From contig CALAZP010000072.1 in NCBI GenBank assembly GCA_937926355.1, positions 1 through 64,000 on the forward strand: DNA of 64,000 nt, written 5' to 3'. The notes under the pieces were generated by a model that saw only the letters and a list, made by a program, of their open reading frames with translations, searched no databases and was not told the DNA's origin. Position numbers and translations under genes: made by a program. The stretch is from an uncultured Saprospirales bacterium. Lineage in GTDB: Bacteria > Bacteroidota > Bacteroidia > Chitinophagales > Saprospiraceae. This document shows positions 42,901 to 52,223 of this stretch, one piece after another (the first letter of the stretch is position 1; each line of letters starts with the position of its first letter).

Positions 42901-44412
42901 ATGATTCTTTTAAAACCAGCTAATTGTTTTTTTATCCTATTGATAGCTATTTTATTGTTTGCTAGATGTAATAAAGAAGAAATTTACATCTACGGCAATC
43001 TCGATGAGATTACATTTTCAGTTGACACCCTTCTTTTCGATACCATATTTACTACTCGTGGTTCTGCCACCTATTCATTCAAAATTAAGAATGGCAGCAA
43101 AAATCCTATTCTACTCGATGAAGTTGGTTTGGATGCTGGTTCTAATTCAAAGTTTAGGATCAACGTAGATGGAATAGCAGGTAGAGTAATAAATGATATA
43201 GAAATCTTGGGAGAAGACTCTATCTACGTTTTTGCCGAAGTGACTATTGACCCAGACGAACCATTAAGCATTAGTCCTTTTGTTATTGAGGAATATTTTT
43301 CTATTAAAAGTGGATCTGTAGATAAAAAAATCCTTTTTCAAGCTTGGGGTCAAAATGCCAATTACTTTCCATCTACGAATGCATCGGGCCAATTCAATTT
43401 ATTGCCCTGTAATGGTTCGAAAGTAGTTTGGGATGACCCCAAGCCCTATGTGGTATATGGCATTTTGTGGATTTCAGAGTGTAATCTCGTTATTCCATCA
43501 GGTTCACAAATTTACGTTCATGGTGGAATTACAAAAAATGATCTATTTGGTGTTTATAATGATGGAATAATCATTGTCGATCAGGACGGAAGAATTACAG
43601 TGGAAGGAACAAAGGAAAATCCTGTGGTTATTCAAGGTGACAGATTAGAACCTTCTTTTGAGGAGGAAGCAGGCCAATGGTGGGGCATTTATCTAGCTGG
43701 TGGTAGCAAAGGAAATCAGATTAGGTATGCTACTATTAAAAATTCCAATGTTGGAATTTATGCCGATTCTGCATCAGTTTTAAATATGGCCAATACGAGA
43801 ATTCGAAATACAGCCAGTTCTGGGATAATTGGCATACAAGCTAAAATAAGAGCAGATAATACACTCATCCATTCCAATTACTCTACTGCTGTAAATTTGA
43901 GAGAAGGGGGTGATTATACTTTTAATTACTGCACCATTGCTTCCTATGGAGTAGATGCAGATGCCCTTTCAATAGATAATTATATATGTATTGAACGAAG
44001 TCAAATTGGCTGTTTAGAAGCCGTTTCCAATCCACTAAAAGCATCCTTTACTAACTCCATTATTGCGGGATCTAGAAAAGACGAATTGGTATTAAACGAT
44101 ATTACCCTTCGGGAAAATCAAAGTTTATTTGATGTGAAGTTTGACCACTGTGCCATTAAGGTGACTGATTTGGTCAATGATGAAAAGAGTGTTTATCAAG
44201 ATTTTTTTGAAACTTTATGCCAATCTTGTCTAAATCTCGAATCAGATAGTCCCCTTTTCAAAAATATTGATGAAATTGATTTTAGCTTAGATTCTCTATC
44301 TATCGTTAAAGGAGCAGGTATTCCAATTAATGATTTTTACAGTATCAATATAGATATAGAAGGTAATCTTCGAGATGTTAATCAGCCCAGTATTGGGTGC
44401 TATGAAAACTAA
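42901..44412 (+). CDS. Right-handed beta-helix lipoprotein
   Basis: 503 residues. A lipoprotein signal ends at FARC (Cys23), then an N-terminal beta-sandwich-like region (about 27-140, TTRGSATYSFKIKNGS). A right-handed parallel beta-helix (about 180-400) shows repeated coils such as IRYATIKNSNVGIYAD and LNMANTRIRNTASSGIIG. The C-terminus contains NPIFKN-like and INIDIEGNLRDVNQPSIGCYEN, a common Bacteroidota ending for such proteins. Surface attachment is likely; the ligand is unknown. It is divergent from the glycosyltransferases, starting 75 bases away. Confidence 0.78.
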   Translation: MILLKPANCFFILLIAILLFARCNKEEIYIYGNLDEITFSVDTLLFDTIFTTRGSATYSFKIKNGSKNPILLDEVGLDAGSNSKFRINVDGIAGRVINDIEILGEDSIYVFAEVTIDPDEPLSISPFVIEEYFSIKSGSVDKKILFQAWGQNANYFPSTNASGQFNLLPCNGSKVVWDDPKPYVVYGILWISECNLVIPSGSQIYVHGGITKNDLFGVYNDGIIIVDQDGRITVEGTKENPVVIQGDRLEPSFEEEAGQWWGIYLAGGSKGNQIRYATIKNSNVGIYADSASVLNMANTRIRNTASSGIIGIQAKIRADNTLIHSNYSTAVNLREGGDYTFNYCTIASYGVDADALSIDNYICIERSQIGCLEAVSNPLKASFTNSIIAGSRKDELVLNDITLRENQSLFDVKFDHCAIKVTDLVNDEKSVYQDFFETLCQSCLNLESDSPLFKNIDEIDFSLDSLSIVKGAGIPINDFYSINIDIEGNLRDVNQPSIGCYEN

Positions 44413-44518
44413 AAAAATTAATTACTGTATATATGCTCTAGTATTCCTTGAAGATTCATTCAAAAGAAAGCAATTGTAAGGAAAGATTTTAAAGTTAATA
44501 GCGCAAATGTTTACAGTT

Positions 44519-44547
44519 AAGAATAGCCCTTTTTAAGGGCTATTCTT
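44519..44547. terminator. Bidirectional terminator between convergent genes
   Basis: AAGAATAGCCCTT (44519-44531) and AAGGGCTATTCTT (44535-44547) form a perfect 13-bp stem with a TTT loop. It lies between the beta-helix lipoprotein and the DUF2911 gene, which converge here. T-tracts are short. Confidence 0.75.
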
Positions 44548-44554
44548 ATTTCAT

Positions 44555-45400
44555 TTAATTGGTCCACTCTGCTATGGATTTCTCATTCATTCTTACATAA
44601 TCTTCACTTCCTGCCTTCTTAGCAAGTTCTATAGAAACCCTAGCCGCAGCAATAGCCTCTTCATTTTTGCCTAATTTAGCGAGTATTAAAGATTCCTGTC
44701 TCTTATGCCAATACATAGGGTTTTCACTATTGGTAACCTTTTGAACAAATTCTAAGGCCTTATTTAGGTCTCCTCCTGTTTCAGCCAAATAAACACCATA
44801 ATTGTAGTATTCCCCGTTAGAAGGACCTGCCATCATTTTTTCAAAACTTGCAGCGACTTGCTTTTGAGTGTGAACGGCCAATGGAATAGTAATTTTGGTG
44901 TTTTCCCATTTCATTACCAAGTGAGCCCCATCATTTGAAAGATGAGCTAGTTCGATAGTAAAAGTCTCATAAGCATTAGAGGTGGACCCTGCTATTATCT
45001 TAACAGTAGCTGCAGGAGTTTTTCCAGGATAACTTCCCCAATTTGAGCTTTCGTAAGGGAAAAACATAACTTCCCATTCCTTAGATCCTGGAACGCTCAA
45101 TACTGCATAAGCACCAGTTTTGAGGTCATACTCACCAACTTTTACATCTTCTGAAAATTCAATTTTGGTAGCTGAATTGGCTCCTGTTCTCCATACTGTT
45201 CCAAAAGGTACCAAACCATTTTCTCCAAAAATTGCCCTTCCCTTCATTGAAGGTCTTGAATACTCAACAGATACTTGCGTCAAACCAACAGTTTGGGATA
45301 TAGTCGCTTTAGGACTTGCAGAAGGCGTCCTAAATTGACCAAAAAGATTGCTAGTTAAAATCATTGAGACAGCAAACATTAAAGAAAAATACTTTTTCAT
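44555..45400 (-). CDS. DUF2911-family exported protein
   Basis: 281 residues with signal peptide MKKYFSLMFAVSMILTSNLFG. The DUF2911 core is residues about 25-175: SVEYSRPSMKGRAIFGENGLVPFGTVWRTGANSATKIEF, then YPGKTPAATVKI. A TPR-like helical tail follows (about 205-275, with YYNYGVYLAETGGDLNKALEF). Family function is unknown, probably periplasmic or outer-membrane associated. It has a clear promoter at 45435-45463 and ends at the shared terminator. Confidence 0.9.
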   Translation of the reverse strand: MKKYFSLMFAVSMILTSNLFGQFRTPSASPKATISQTVGLTQVSVEYSRPSMKGRAIFGENGLVPFGTVWRTGANSATKIEFSEDVKVGEYDLKTGAYAVLSVPGSKEWEVMFFPYESSNWGSYPGKTPAATVKIIAGSTSNAYETFTIELAHLSNDGAHLVMKWENTKITIPLAVHTQKQVAASFEKMMAGPSNGEYYNYGVYLAETGGDLNKALEFVQKVTNSENPMYWHKRQESLILAKLGKNEEAIAAARVSIELAKKAGSEDYVRMNEKSIAEWTN

Positions 45401-45434
45401 TTACTTTTTGTTTTTTTATTATTAATAATTGCTA

Positions 45435-45463
45435 CAAAAATAGCTATTCGTCATTCTAACAAA
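45435..45463 (-). promoter_or_regulatory. Promoter of the DUF2911 gene
   Basis: On the minus strand TTTG (plus 45460-45463), 17 bases, then TATTTTTG (plus 45435-45442). The transcript would start near 45428, 28 bases from the ATG. It is back-to-back with the mgsA promoter. Confidence 0.65.
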
Positions 45464-45474
45464 TGATTAAATGG

Positions 45475-45482
45475 TATTTTTG
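45475..45482 (+). promoter_or_regulatory. mgsA promoter -7 element
   Basis: TATTTTTG is a perfect TAnnTTTG, 20 bases before the mgsA ATG at 45503. It is only 32 bases from the divergent DUF2911 -7 element. Confidence 0.6.
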
Positions 45483-45502
45483 TTTTCAAAGTGAAAATTT
45501 AA

Positions 45503-45871
45503 ATGAAAATTGCTCTTATTGCTCACGACGGCAAAAAAGCGGAAATGGTGGCGTTTGTTAAAGACTATTTCGAGAAGTTAAAAAATAAGAAAATCGAGAT
45601 GGTGGCTACTGGAACAACGGGCAGCCATATTGAAAAAGCCGGTTTACAAGTGGAAAAATTAGCTTCGGGGCCTATGGGTGGTGATGCACAAATAGCCAAT
45701 AAAATTGTGGAAGGCGAGTTGGCCATGATCATTTTTTTTAGGGACCCACTTGGTAAACATCCTCATGAAGTTGATGTTAGTATGTTAATGAGGTTATGTG
45801 ATGTGTATAACATTCCATTAGCAACTAATCCTGCAGCAGCGGTGTTACTTATGAAAGCCTTATTTGAATAA
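45503..45871 (+). CDS. mgsA: Methylglyoxal synthase
   Basis: Converts dihydroxyacetone phosphate to methylglyoxal and phosphate. 122 residues, a little shorter than the 152-residue E. coli enzyme. The phosphate-binding loop ATGTTG is at 35-40; the catalytic aspartates align to Asp61 (SGPMGGDAQIA) and Asp91 (EVDVSMLMRLC). It starts a plus-strand run with ahcY 30 bases downstream. It could relieve phosphate stress when glycerol supplies excess DHAP, but the glp operon is 30 kb away, so the link is only metabolic. Confidence 0.94.
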   Translation: MKIALIAHDGKKAEMVAFVKDYFEKLKNKKIEMVATGTTGSHIEKAGLQVEKLASGPMGGDAQIANKIVEGELAMIIFFRDPLGKHPHEVDVSMLMRLCDVYNIPLATNPAAAVLLMKALFE

Positions 45872-45901
45872 AAAATTACATTAAATTAAAATCAAAAAAA
45901 A

Positions 45902-47215
45902 ATGCAAGTTGCAGAAAAGAAAACAACTTACAAGGTGAAAGACATTTCACTTGCTGATTGGGGTAGAAAAGAAATTGAATTAGCAGAAGCAGAAATGCCC
46001 GGATTGATAGCACTTCGTGAAAAATACGGTCCTAGTCAGCCCCTTAAGGGTGCTCGAATTGCTGGTTGTTTGCACATGACTATTCAAACTGCCGTTTTAA
46101 TTGAAACTTTAACTGCTTTAGGAGCAGAGGTCAGTTGGTCTTCCTGTAATATTTTTTCAACTCAAGATCATGCGGCCGCGGCTATTGCAGCAACGGGAGT
46201 TCCTGTTTATGCATGGAAAGGAATGAATGAAGAAGAATTTTGGTGGTGCATAGAACAGACCCTATTTGCCTTTAAAGATGGTCAACCTCTAAATATGATT
46301 CTAGACGATGGGGGTGATTTAACCAATATGGTATTGGATCATCATCCAGAGCTTGTTGCAGGTATTGGCGGTCTTAGCGAAGAAACCACTACAGGAGTGC
46401 TAAGATTATATGAAAGAGTGCAGAAGGAAACACTTCCTATTCCTGCTATTAACATCAACGACTCAGTAACTAAGTCGAAGTTCGATAACAAATATGGATG
46501 CAAAGAATCTGCCGTTGATGCGATTAGAAGAGCTACGGATATAATGATGGCTGGCAAAGTAGCTATTGTTGCAGGTTATGGTGATGTGGGAAAAGGGACT
46601 GCTGCATCATTAAGAGGTGCTGGATGTAGAGTAATCGTTACAGAAATTGACCCCATTTGTGCTTTACAAGCTGCAATGGATGGATATGAAGTAAAGAAAA
46701 TGTCAACAGCTATTCCAAGAGCAGACATAGTCATCACTGCAACTGGAAATAAGAATATCGTGAATGGCAACCATTTCAAAGCCATGAAAGACAAAACTAT
46801 TGTTTGCAATATTGGACATTTCGATAATGAAATAGATGTTGCTTGGTTGAATAAAAATTACGGGAAATCAATGGTAAACATCAAACCGCAAGTTGATAAA
46901 TACACCATAGATGGAAAGGATATTATTCTACTGGCAGAAGGTCGTTTAGTCAACCTTGGCTGTGCTACTGGACATCCTTCTTTTGTAATGTCCAATTCAT
47001 TCACCAATCAGGTCTTGGCACAGATTGAATTGTTTACTCAACCAGATAAATACGATAATCAAGTACACGTTTTACCTAAACATTTGGACGAAGAAGTAGC
47101 TAGACTTCATTTAGCAAAAATCGGAGTTGAACTAGAAGAGCTGGATAAAGATCAAGCTGCTTATATTGGAGTCCATGCAGAAGGACCATACAAACCAGAT
47201 TATTACCGTTATTAA
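45902..47215 (+). CDS. ahcY: S-adenosyl-L-homocysteine hydrolase
   Basis: Cleaves S-adenosylhomocysteine to adenosine and homocysteine; NAD+ is a bound cofactor. 437 residues, full length. Signatures include [28 protein letters not shown], the NAD-binding [19 protein letters not shown], and [20 protein letters not shown]; the C-terminal PYKPDYYRY is invariant in the family. It follows mgsA by 30 bases and precedes the HupE-like gene by 11, so co-transcription is likely. Confidence 0.98.
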   Translation: MQVAEKKTTYKVKDISLADWGRKEIELAEAEMPGLIALREKYGPSQPLKGARIAGCLHMTIQTAVLIETLTALGAEVSWSSCNIFSTQDHAAAAIAATGVPVYAWKGMNEEEFWWCIEQTLFAFKDGQPLNMILDDGGDLTNMVLDHHPELVAGIGGLSEETTTGVLRLYERVQKETLPIPAININDSVTKSKFDNKYGCKESAVDAIRRATDIMMAGKVAIVAGYGDVGKGTAASLRGAGCRVIVTEIDPICALQAAMDGYEVKKMSTAIPRADIVITATGNKNIVNGNHFKAMKDKTIVCNIGHFDNEIDVAWLNKNYGKSMVNIKPQVDKYTIDGKDIILLAEGRLVNLGCATGHPSFVMSNSFTNQVLAQIELFTQPDKYDNQVHVLPKHLDEEVARLHLAKIGVELEELDKDQAAYIGVHAEGPYKPDYYRY

Positions 47216-47226
47216 TTAGCTGAATT

Positions 47227-47811
47227 TTGGAATCTGAGTTTAGCATTTATCTGGGTCTTGGATTTGATCATATTCTTGATATAAATGGCTATGATCATAT
47301 CCTATTTGTGATTGCACTTTGTGCAGTTTACCAAATTAGTGAATGGAAAAAAGTAGCCATCTTGGCTACTTCCTTCACCTTTGGTCACTCTGTAACTCTA
47401 GCCCTATCTGCTTTGGATATGGTATCTGTTAATGGAGGTTTAATTGAATTTCTCATTCCCCTAACTATCCTGCTCACAGCGTTATACAATGTGTACAATC
47501 GAAGGTCCAGTTCCATTAGTATATCCATAAAATACAGTTTAGCTGCATTTTTTGGATTAATTCACGGACTAGGTTTTTCTAATTTTTTCCGCTCAGCCAC
47601 CGTACCGGGTATCGATGAAGGATTTATTACCCAACTATTGGCTTTCAATATTGGAGTAGAATTAGGTCAACTCATTATTATTGCCTTCATTCTTGGTCTA
47701 ACCTTTGTTTTTTTAGAGCTGATAAAAATCAAAGTGAGAGAATGGAATCTTTTTATTTCCGGTGCAGCTGCTGGCTTATCAATTGCCATGATCATAGAAC
47801 GGATTCCATAA
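47227..47811 (+). CDS. HupE/UreJ-family membrane protein
   Basis: 194 residues with about six hydrophobic helices. Family signatures are GYDHILFVIALC (the conserved His-Asp near the N-terminus), FGLIHGLGFSNFF, and FNIGVELGQL. HupE/UreJ proteins are thought to carry nickel, cobalt or other metals, but many Bacteroidota members have no hydrogenase or urease neighbours, as here. The start codon appears to be TTG at 47227; no ATG fits near the N-terminal helix. 11 bases after ahcY and 10 bases before the DUF6702 gene. Confidence 0.85.
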   Translation: MESEFSIYLGLGFDHILDINGYDHILFVIALCAVYQISEWKKVAILATSFTFGHSVTLALSALDMVSVNGGLIEFLIPLTILLTALYNVYNRRSSSISISIKYSLAAFFGLIHGLGFSNFFRSATVPGIDEGFITQLLAFNIGVELGQLIIIAFILGLTFVFLELIKIKVREWNLFISGAAAGLSIAMIIERIP

Positions 47812-47821
47812 ATAAAGTCTA

Positions 47822-48340
47822 ATGTGGATTACACTTTTGTTATTGATTTCAAATTTTTGGAAGGCAGAGGACGCAGCGACAGTTCCAGTTGAGCACGATT
47901 TTCATATCAGTAAATGCCTTGTGGAGTACAAACCAGAGACTTCATCTTTTCAAATCAGCCTTCACCTATTTATTGATGATTTAGAGCAATCTATGGCATT
48001 AGAGGGCACAGATTCTCTCTTTCTACTTACCGCTAAAGAATCTCCATTAGCTGAGGTATCAGTGGCGAAATTTTTAGAAGCACACTTCAAAATTGAAGTT
48101 AATGGGCAACCCCTTACCTATGAGTATTTAGGAAAAGAAACAGCGGGTGATTATATCGCAATGTGGTGCTATATGGAAGTGACAAAAGTTCCTCACCCCA
48201 CTCAAATTACTATTTATAATGATCTATTATTGAATGTATTTGAAGATCAAAAAAATATTATTTCAGTAATTGGGCCAGGGGAGAAAAAAGCGGTAATGAT
48301 TATGCAAAGAGGAGATGAAATAAATACTGTTAAATTCTAA
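47822..48340 (+). CDS. DUF6702-family exported protein
   Basis: 172 residues, with a short hydrophobic start (MWITLLLLISNFWKAEDA) and a beta-rich body. Family pattern includes EHDFHISKCLVEYKPETSSFQISLHLFIDDLEQSM, an H/D-containing beta-strand set. I recognise this as the DUF6702 group, which often lies near HupE-like genes in Bacteroidota; function unknown. It follows the HupE-like gene by 10 bases and the YidD gene by 3, so a shared role at the membrane is plausible. Confidence 0.72.
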   Translation: MWITLLLLISNFWKAEDAATVPVEHDFHISKCLVEYKPETSSFQISLHLFIDDLEQSMALEGTDSLFLLTAKESPLAEVSVAKFLEAHFKIEVNGQPLTYEYLGKETAGDYIAMWCYMEVTKVPHPTQITIYNDLLLNVFEDQKNIISVIGPGEKKAVMIMQRGDEINTVKF

Positions 48341-48343
48341 AAA

Positions 48344-48580
48344 ATGCTTGCTCGTCTTTTAAAGTTGATTTTAATTTTACCTATTAGATTTTACCAATAC
48401 ACTATTTCCCCACTATTAGGACCATCTTGTCGATTTCAACCGACATGTTCTAATTACATGATTCAGGCCATTGAGGAGTGGGGAATTTTGAGAGGGACTT
48501 GGTTAGGCGTAAAAAGGATATTTAAATGCCACCCTTGGGGTCCCCACGGACACGATCCTGTCCCTCTCAAAAATAAATAG
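48344..48580 (+). CDS. yidD: Membrane protein insertion efficiency factor YidD
   Basis: 78-residue amphipathic protein with the family signature [33 protein letters not shown] and a C-terminal [14 protein letters not shown]. The three cysteines of the motif (SCRF, TCSN, KCHP) are intact. YidD is thought to assist YidC-mediated membrane protein insertion; in many bacteria it lies near rnpA-yidC, which is not so here. It follows the DUF6702 gene by three bases and is convergent with the sigma-factor gene seven bases away. Confidence 0.95.
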   Translation: MLARLLKLILILPIRFYQYTISPLLGPSCRFQPTCSNYMIQAIEEWGILRGTWLGVKRIFKCHPWGPHGHDPVPLKNK

Positions 48581-48587
48581 GATTTGA

Positions 48588-49172
48588 TTATTGTAATACT
48601 AATTCTTTTTCTTCAATCATTCTGCGGATATTGATGAGGGCATATCTCATCCGACCCAGTGCAGTATTGATGCTGACTTTAGTCAATTTGGCTATTTCTT
48701 TGAAACTTAAGTCAGCGTAGTGTCGTAAGATAACTACTTCTCTTTGTTCTGCTGGAAGATTATCCACCAATGCCCTTACCTTGTCATGGGTCTGAGATCT
48801 GATGATACAATCCTCTGCATTTAAATCCTTAGCACTCAAAACTTCAAGAATATCAAAAGTCTCAGTAGGTGTTACTTTAGGTCTCCTTTTAGTTTTTCTA
48901 AAATGATCTACACACATATTATAGGAAATCCTCATCGCCCATTGCAGAAATCTACCCTCGTGATTGTATCTACCTTTTCTTAAAGTTTCTATGATCTTGA
49001 TAAAAACTTCCTGAAAAATATCATCAGCTAAAGCAGCGTCTTTAACAAACAGATAAATACTAGTGTAAATTTTTTCTTGGTAACGGTTTAGTAAAACTTC
49101 GAAAGCTTTGTCGTTGCCACTAGAATAAGAAGTGATTAATTCTTGATCACTGATTTGCAGAATAGCATCCAT
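48588..49172 (-). CDS. ECF-type RNA polymerase sigma factor
   Basis: 194 residues. Sigma-70 region 2 is seen at about 25-90 (LADDIFQEVFIKIIETLRKG, AMRISYNMCVDHFRKT), and region 4 at about 125-185 (LPAEQREVVILRHYADLSFKEIAKLTKVSINTALGRMRYAL), with no region 3. This is the general ECF layout. No anti-sigma gene or FecR-like partner lies next to it, so it may be a stand-alone or differently controlled factor. Its leader carries a clear promoter at 49265-49296 and an 8-base inverted repeat. Confidence 0.9.
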   Translation of the reverse strand: MDAILQISDQELITSYSSGNDKAFEVLLNRYQEKIYTSIYLFVKDAALADDIFQEVFIKIIETLRKGRYNHEGRFLQWAMRISYNMCVDHFRKTKRRPKVTPTETFDILEVLSAKDLNAEDCIIRSQTHDKVRALVDNLPAEQREVVILRHYADLSFKEIAKLTKVSINTALGRMRYALINIRRMIEEKELVLQ

Positions 49173-49212
49173 ACTAAATAGAGATTTAAATTTGTTTACG
49201 TACTTATTTAGT
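49173..49212 (-). repeat. 8-bp inverted repeat in the sigma-factor 5' leader
   Basis: ACTAAATA (49173-49180) and TATTTAGT (49205-49212) are exact complements with a 24-base spacer, ending directly before the start codon of the sigma gene. The stem is all but one A-T pair, so any mRNA hairpin would be weak. Confidence 0.3.
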
Positions 49213-49264
49213 GTAGATGTCTAAATCAAATAGTCAGATTTTAAATTGTGATCAAAATGAACTT

Positions 49265-49296
49265 CAAATATAAACGTTTTTTTTATTTATTTCAAT
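49265..49296 (-). promoter_or_regulatory. Promoter of the ECF sigma gene
   Basis: Minus-strand ATTG (plus 49293-49296), 20 bases, then TATATTTG (plus 49265-49272). The transcript would start near 49258, giving an approximately 86-base leader, long for this window. Confidence 0.6.
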
Positions 49297-49376
49297 ATTT
49301 TTTATCTCTAGTAGGGAAAAAAACAATAAAGTCATTTATTGAGTTTACTTTTCATTATATGAGGCAATAAAGAATT

Positions 49377-52190
49377 ATGGAACAAATCCCCACAAAATTA
49401 AGTGAATTAAAAGTATCTAACTCTATTCATATAAAAGGAGCAAGAGCCAATAATTTATCCAATATTGAAATATTTATTCCAAAAAATAAATTGGTGGTAT
49501 TTACGGGTGTATCTGGTTCTGGGAAGTCTTCACTAACTATAGATACGTTATTTGCTGAGGGTCAAAGAAGATATGTGGAAAGTCTTTCTTCTTATGCGAG
49601 GCAGTTTTTAATGCGGATGAAAAAGCCTGAAATTGATTTTATAAAAGGGATTTGTCCAGCTATCGCAATAGAGCAAAAAGTAACTACCCGTAATGCCCGT
49701 TCAACAGTAGGGACTTTAACGGAAATTTATGATTTTTTGAGACTACTGTACGCCAGAATAGGAAAGACCTATGACCCAGAATCTGGAGAAGAGGTTAGAA
49801 AAAATGAGGTTAGCGATATTGTAGATTTTATAAAAGGATTAAAGGATGGGACGAAAATCCAAATATTTAGTCCCTTATCAAGCGGTGATTCAATAGACAA
49901 ACTACTCTCTTTGGCCCTACAAAAAGGATTTACAAGGATTTTTAGTGATAATAGGGCAATAGATATCCAATCCATTTTGGATAAAGAAGAGAATTTACCA
50001 AGTAGTGATCATATCACATTGATAATAGATAGACTGGTTTACCGAGTTGGAGATGATGGATTGATTAATAGATTAGCAGACTCTGTTTTAACAGCTTTCT
50101 CGGAATCTAATGGTAATTGTATGGTGTGGACAGATTCTGGAGAAATTAAAGACTTCAATAATAGGTTTGAATTAAACGGAAAATCTTTTCCAGAACCCAC
50201 CCCCCATCTATTCAATTTTAACAATCCTTATGGGGCTTGCCCTAAATGCGAGGGATTTAGTATGGTTATGGGGATTGATGAAAAAAAAGTGGTTCCCAAT
50301 CCCTCCTTATCAGTTTACGAAGAAGCAATTGTTTGTTGGAAAGGTGAAAAATACGGGCAATGGCTTCATCAACTCATAGAAAATGCACATCTTTTCGATT
50401 TCCCTATTCATACTCCTTATCAAGAACTTTCCAAAACTGATAGAAAGCTTCTTTGGAGAGGCAATCAATTTTTTGCGGGCATAGATTCTTTTTTTGAAGA
50501 ATTACAAGAAAAATTATATAAAATACAAAATAGGGTCATGTTGGCAAGATATAGAGGAAGAACAAAATGTCCCGTATGTGATGGTTCCAGATTAAGAGAG
50601 GAAGCTATGTACGTCAAAATAGCTGATAAAAGTATAGGAGACTTGGTGGAGCTGCCAATAGATCAGTTATATCAATTTTTCTCGGGTCTTTCCTTCAACT
50701 CCTATGATCAAAAAATTGCGAAAAGAATTTTACTCGAAATTCATACTCGATTAGATTTTATGCTTCAACTTGGATTAAATTATTTAACCCTAAATAGGTT
50801 ATCGTCCACTTTGTCAGGGGGAGAAACACAGCGAATAAATCTGACTAGAATGTTAGGTTCCCACCTTACTAATTCTATGTATATACTTGATGAACCAAGT
50901 GTAGGTCTTCACCCAAAAGATACATCGCGATTAGTAGAAGTCCTCAAAGTGTTAAGAGACAAAGGCAATACTGTTATTGTGGTAGAACATGAAGAAGACC
51001 TTATAAGAAATGCAGATTACCTTGTAGATATAGGACCCGGAGCAGGGATACATGGAGGCCAGGTGGTCTTTGAAGGTCCTTTTTCACAAATTTCGACACA
51101 CGCAAAAGAAGACTCTCTAACTACTGCCTACTTAAATGGAAAATTAAAAATCCCCCTACCCCTATCTAGAAGGACTTCCAAACATTTTATTCAAATAAAA
51201 GGGGCCAGACAAAACAACCTCAAAAATATAGATGTAAGAATTCCCTTAGAGGTAATGACGGTTGTGTCTGGTGTATCTGGATCTGGAAAAACCAGTTTAA
51301 TAAAAGATATATTATACCCGGCATTATTAAGCCACTTAGATTTACCCACCAAAAAATCTCCGGGCAGTTTTGAGCAGCTAACCGGCGATCTTTCGGCCAT
51401 TACCGGAATCGAAATGGTAAATCAACATCCTATAGGTAAATCTTCAAGGAGCAATCCTGTGACCTATGTAAAAGCTTACGATTCCATCAGGCAACTCATG
51501 GCAGATAGACAAATTTCCCACATCAGAGGATATAAGCCTAAACATTTTTCTTTTAATGTAGATGGTGGAAGATGTGATTTATGCAAAGGAGAAGGAGAAC
51601 AAATTATAGAAATGCAATTTCTTGCTGATATTCGGCTACAGTGTGAAAATTGCGAAGGCAAAAGGTTTAAAAAAGAGGTCCTTGAAGTCACTTACAAGGA
51701 AAAAAATATCGCAGATATCTTAGATATGAGTGTAGAAGAGGCATTACAATTCTTCGAAGACGAAAAAGAAATCTATTACAAATTATTGCCTTTAGAAAAA
51801 GTGGGCTTAGGCTACATCAAATTAGGTCAATCCTCTAGTACCCTTTCCGGAGGGGAAGCTCAGCGCGTCAAACTAGCTTCTTTTATAGGGAGGGAAAAAC
51901 AAGATGAGCACCTCTTATTTATTTTTGATGAGCCTACTACTGGACTACATTTTCACGATATTAAAAAACTATTGGACGCCTTCCATAATTTGATTGAAAA
52001 TGGACATTCCGTAGTTATTGTAGAGCACAATCTCGATATAATAAAATGCGCTGATTGGCTTATTGATTTGGGCCCAGATGGTGGAATTAATGGAGGCCAT
52101 TTACTATTCGAAGGCCCTCCAGAAGAATTAGTAAATTGTTCAAAATCATATACTGGAGCTTTTTTAAAGGAAAAAATAACTATTTCGTAA
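49377..52190 (+). CDS. uvrA: UvrABC excinuclease subunit A
   Basis: DNA damage-recognition ATPase of nucleotide excision repair, 937 residues. Two ABC domains are visible: Walker A GVSGSGKSS (44-52) with signature LSGGETQRINL, then GVSGSGKTS with LSGGEAQRVKL. The zinc-binding cysteines are CPKC and CPVC in the first half and CDLC/CENC in the second half. ILDEPSVGLHP is the Walker B of the first domain. It is divergent from the sigma gene with 204 bases between; the 5' region shows no clear promoter element. Confidence 0.97.
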   Translation: MEQIPTKLSELKVSNSIHIKGARANNLSNIEIFIPKNKLVVFTGVSGSGKSSLTIDTLFAEGQRRYVESLSSYARQFLMRMKKPEIDFIKGICPAIAIEQKVTTRNARSTVGTLTEIYDFLRLLYARIGKTYDPESGEEVRKNEVSDIVDFIKGLKDGTKIQIFSPLSSGDSIDKLLSLALQKGFTRIFSDNRAIDIQSILDKEENLPSSDHITLIIDRLVYRVGDDGLINRLADSVLTAFSESNGNCMVWTDSGEIKDFNNRFELNGKSFPEPTPHLFNFNNPYGACPKCEGFSMVMGIDEKKVVPNPSLSVYEEAIVCWKGEKYGQWLHQLIENAHLFDFPIHTPYQELSKTDRKLLWRGNQFFAGIDSFFEELQEKLYKIQNRVMLARYRGRTKCPVCDGSRLREEAMYVKIADKSIGDLVELPIDQLYQFFSGLSFNSYDQKIAKRILLEIHTRLDFMLQLGLNYLTLNRLSSTLSGGETQRINLTRMLGSHLTNSMYILDEPSVGLHPKDTSRLVEVLKVLRDKGNTVIVVEHEEDLIRNADYLVDIGPGAGIHGGQVVFEGPFSQISTHAKEDSLTTAYLNGKLKIPLPLSRRTSKHFIQIKGARQNNLKNIDVRIPLEVMTVVSGVSGSGKTSLIKDILYPALLSHLDLPTKKSPGSFEQLTGDLSAITGIEMVNQHPIGKSSRSNPVTYVKAYDSIRQLMADRQISHIRGYKPKHFSFNVDGGRCDLCKGEGEQIIEMQFLADIRLQCENCEGKRFKKEVLEVTYKEKNIADILDMSVEEALQFFEDEKEIYYKLLPLEKVGLGYIKLGQSSSTLSGGEAQRVKLASFIGREKQDEHLLFIFDEPTTGLHFHDIKKLLDAFHNLIENGHSVVIVEHNLDIIKCADWLIDLGPDGGINGGHLLFEGPPEELVNCSKSYTGAFLKEKITIS

Positions 52191-52200
52191 AATGAAAAGC

Positions 52201-52208
52201 TATTTTTG
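52201..52208 (+). promoter_or_regulatory. fabG promoter -7 element
   Basis: TATTTTTG, perfect TAnnTTTG, lies 15 bases before the ATG at 52224 and just past the uvrA stop. It gives an approximately nine-base leader and argues against a TTG start at 52206. Confidence 0.6.
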
Positions 52209-52223
52209 ACAAAATCTTTCAAC

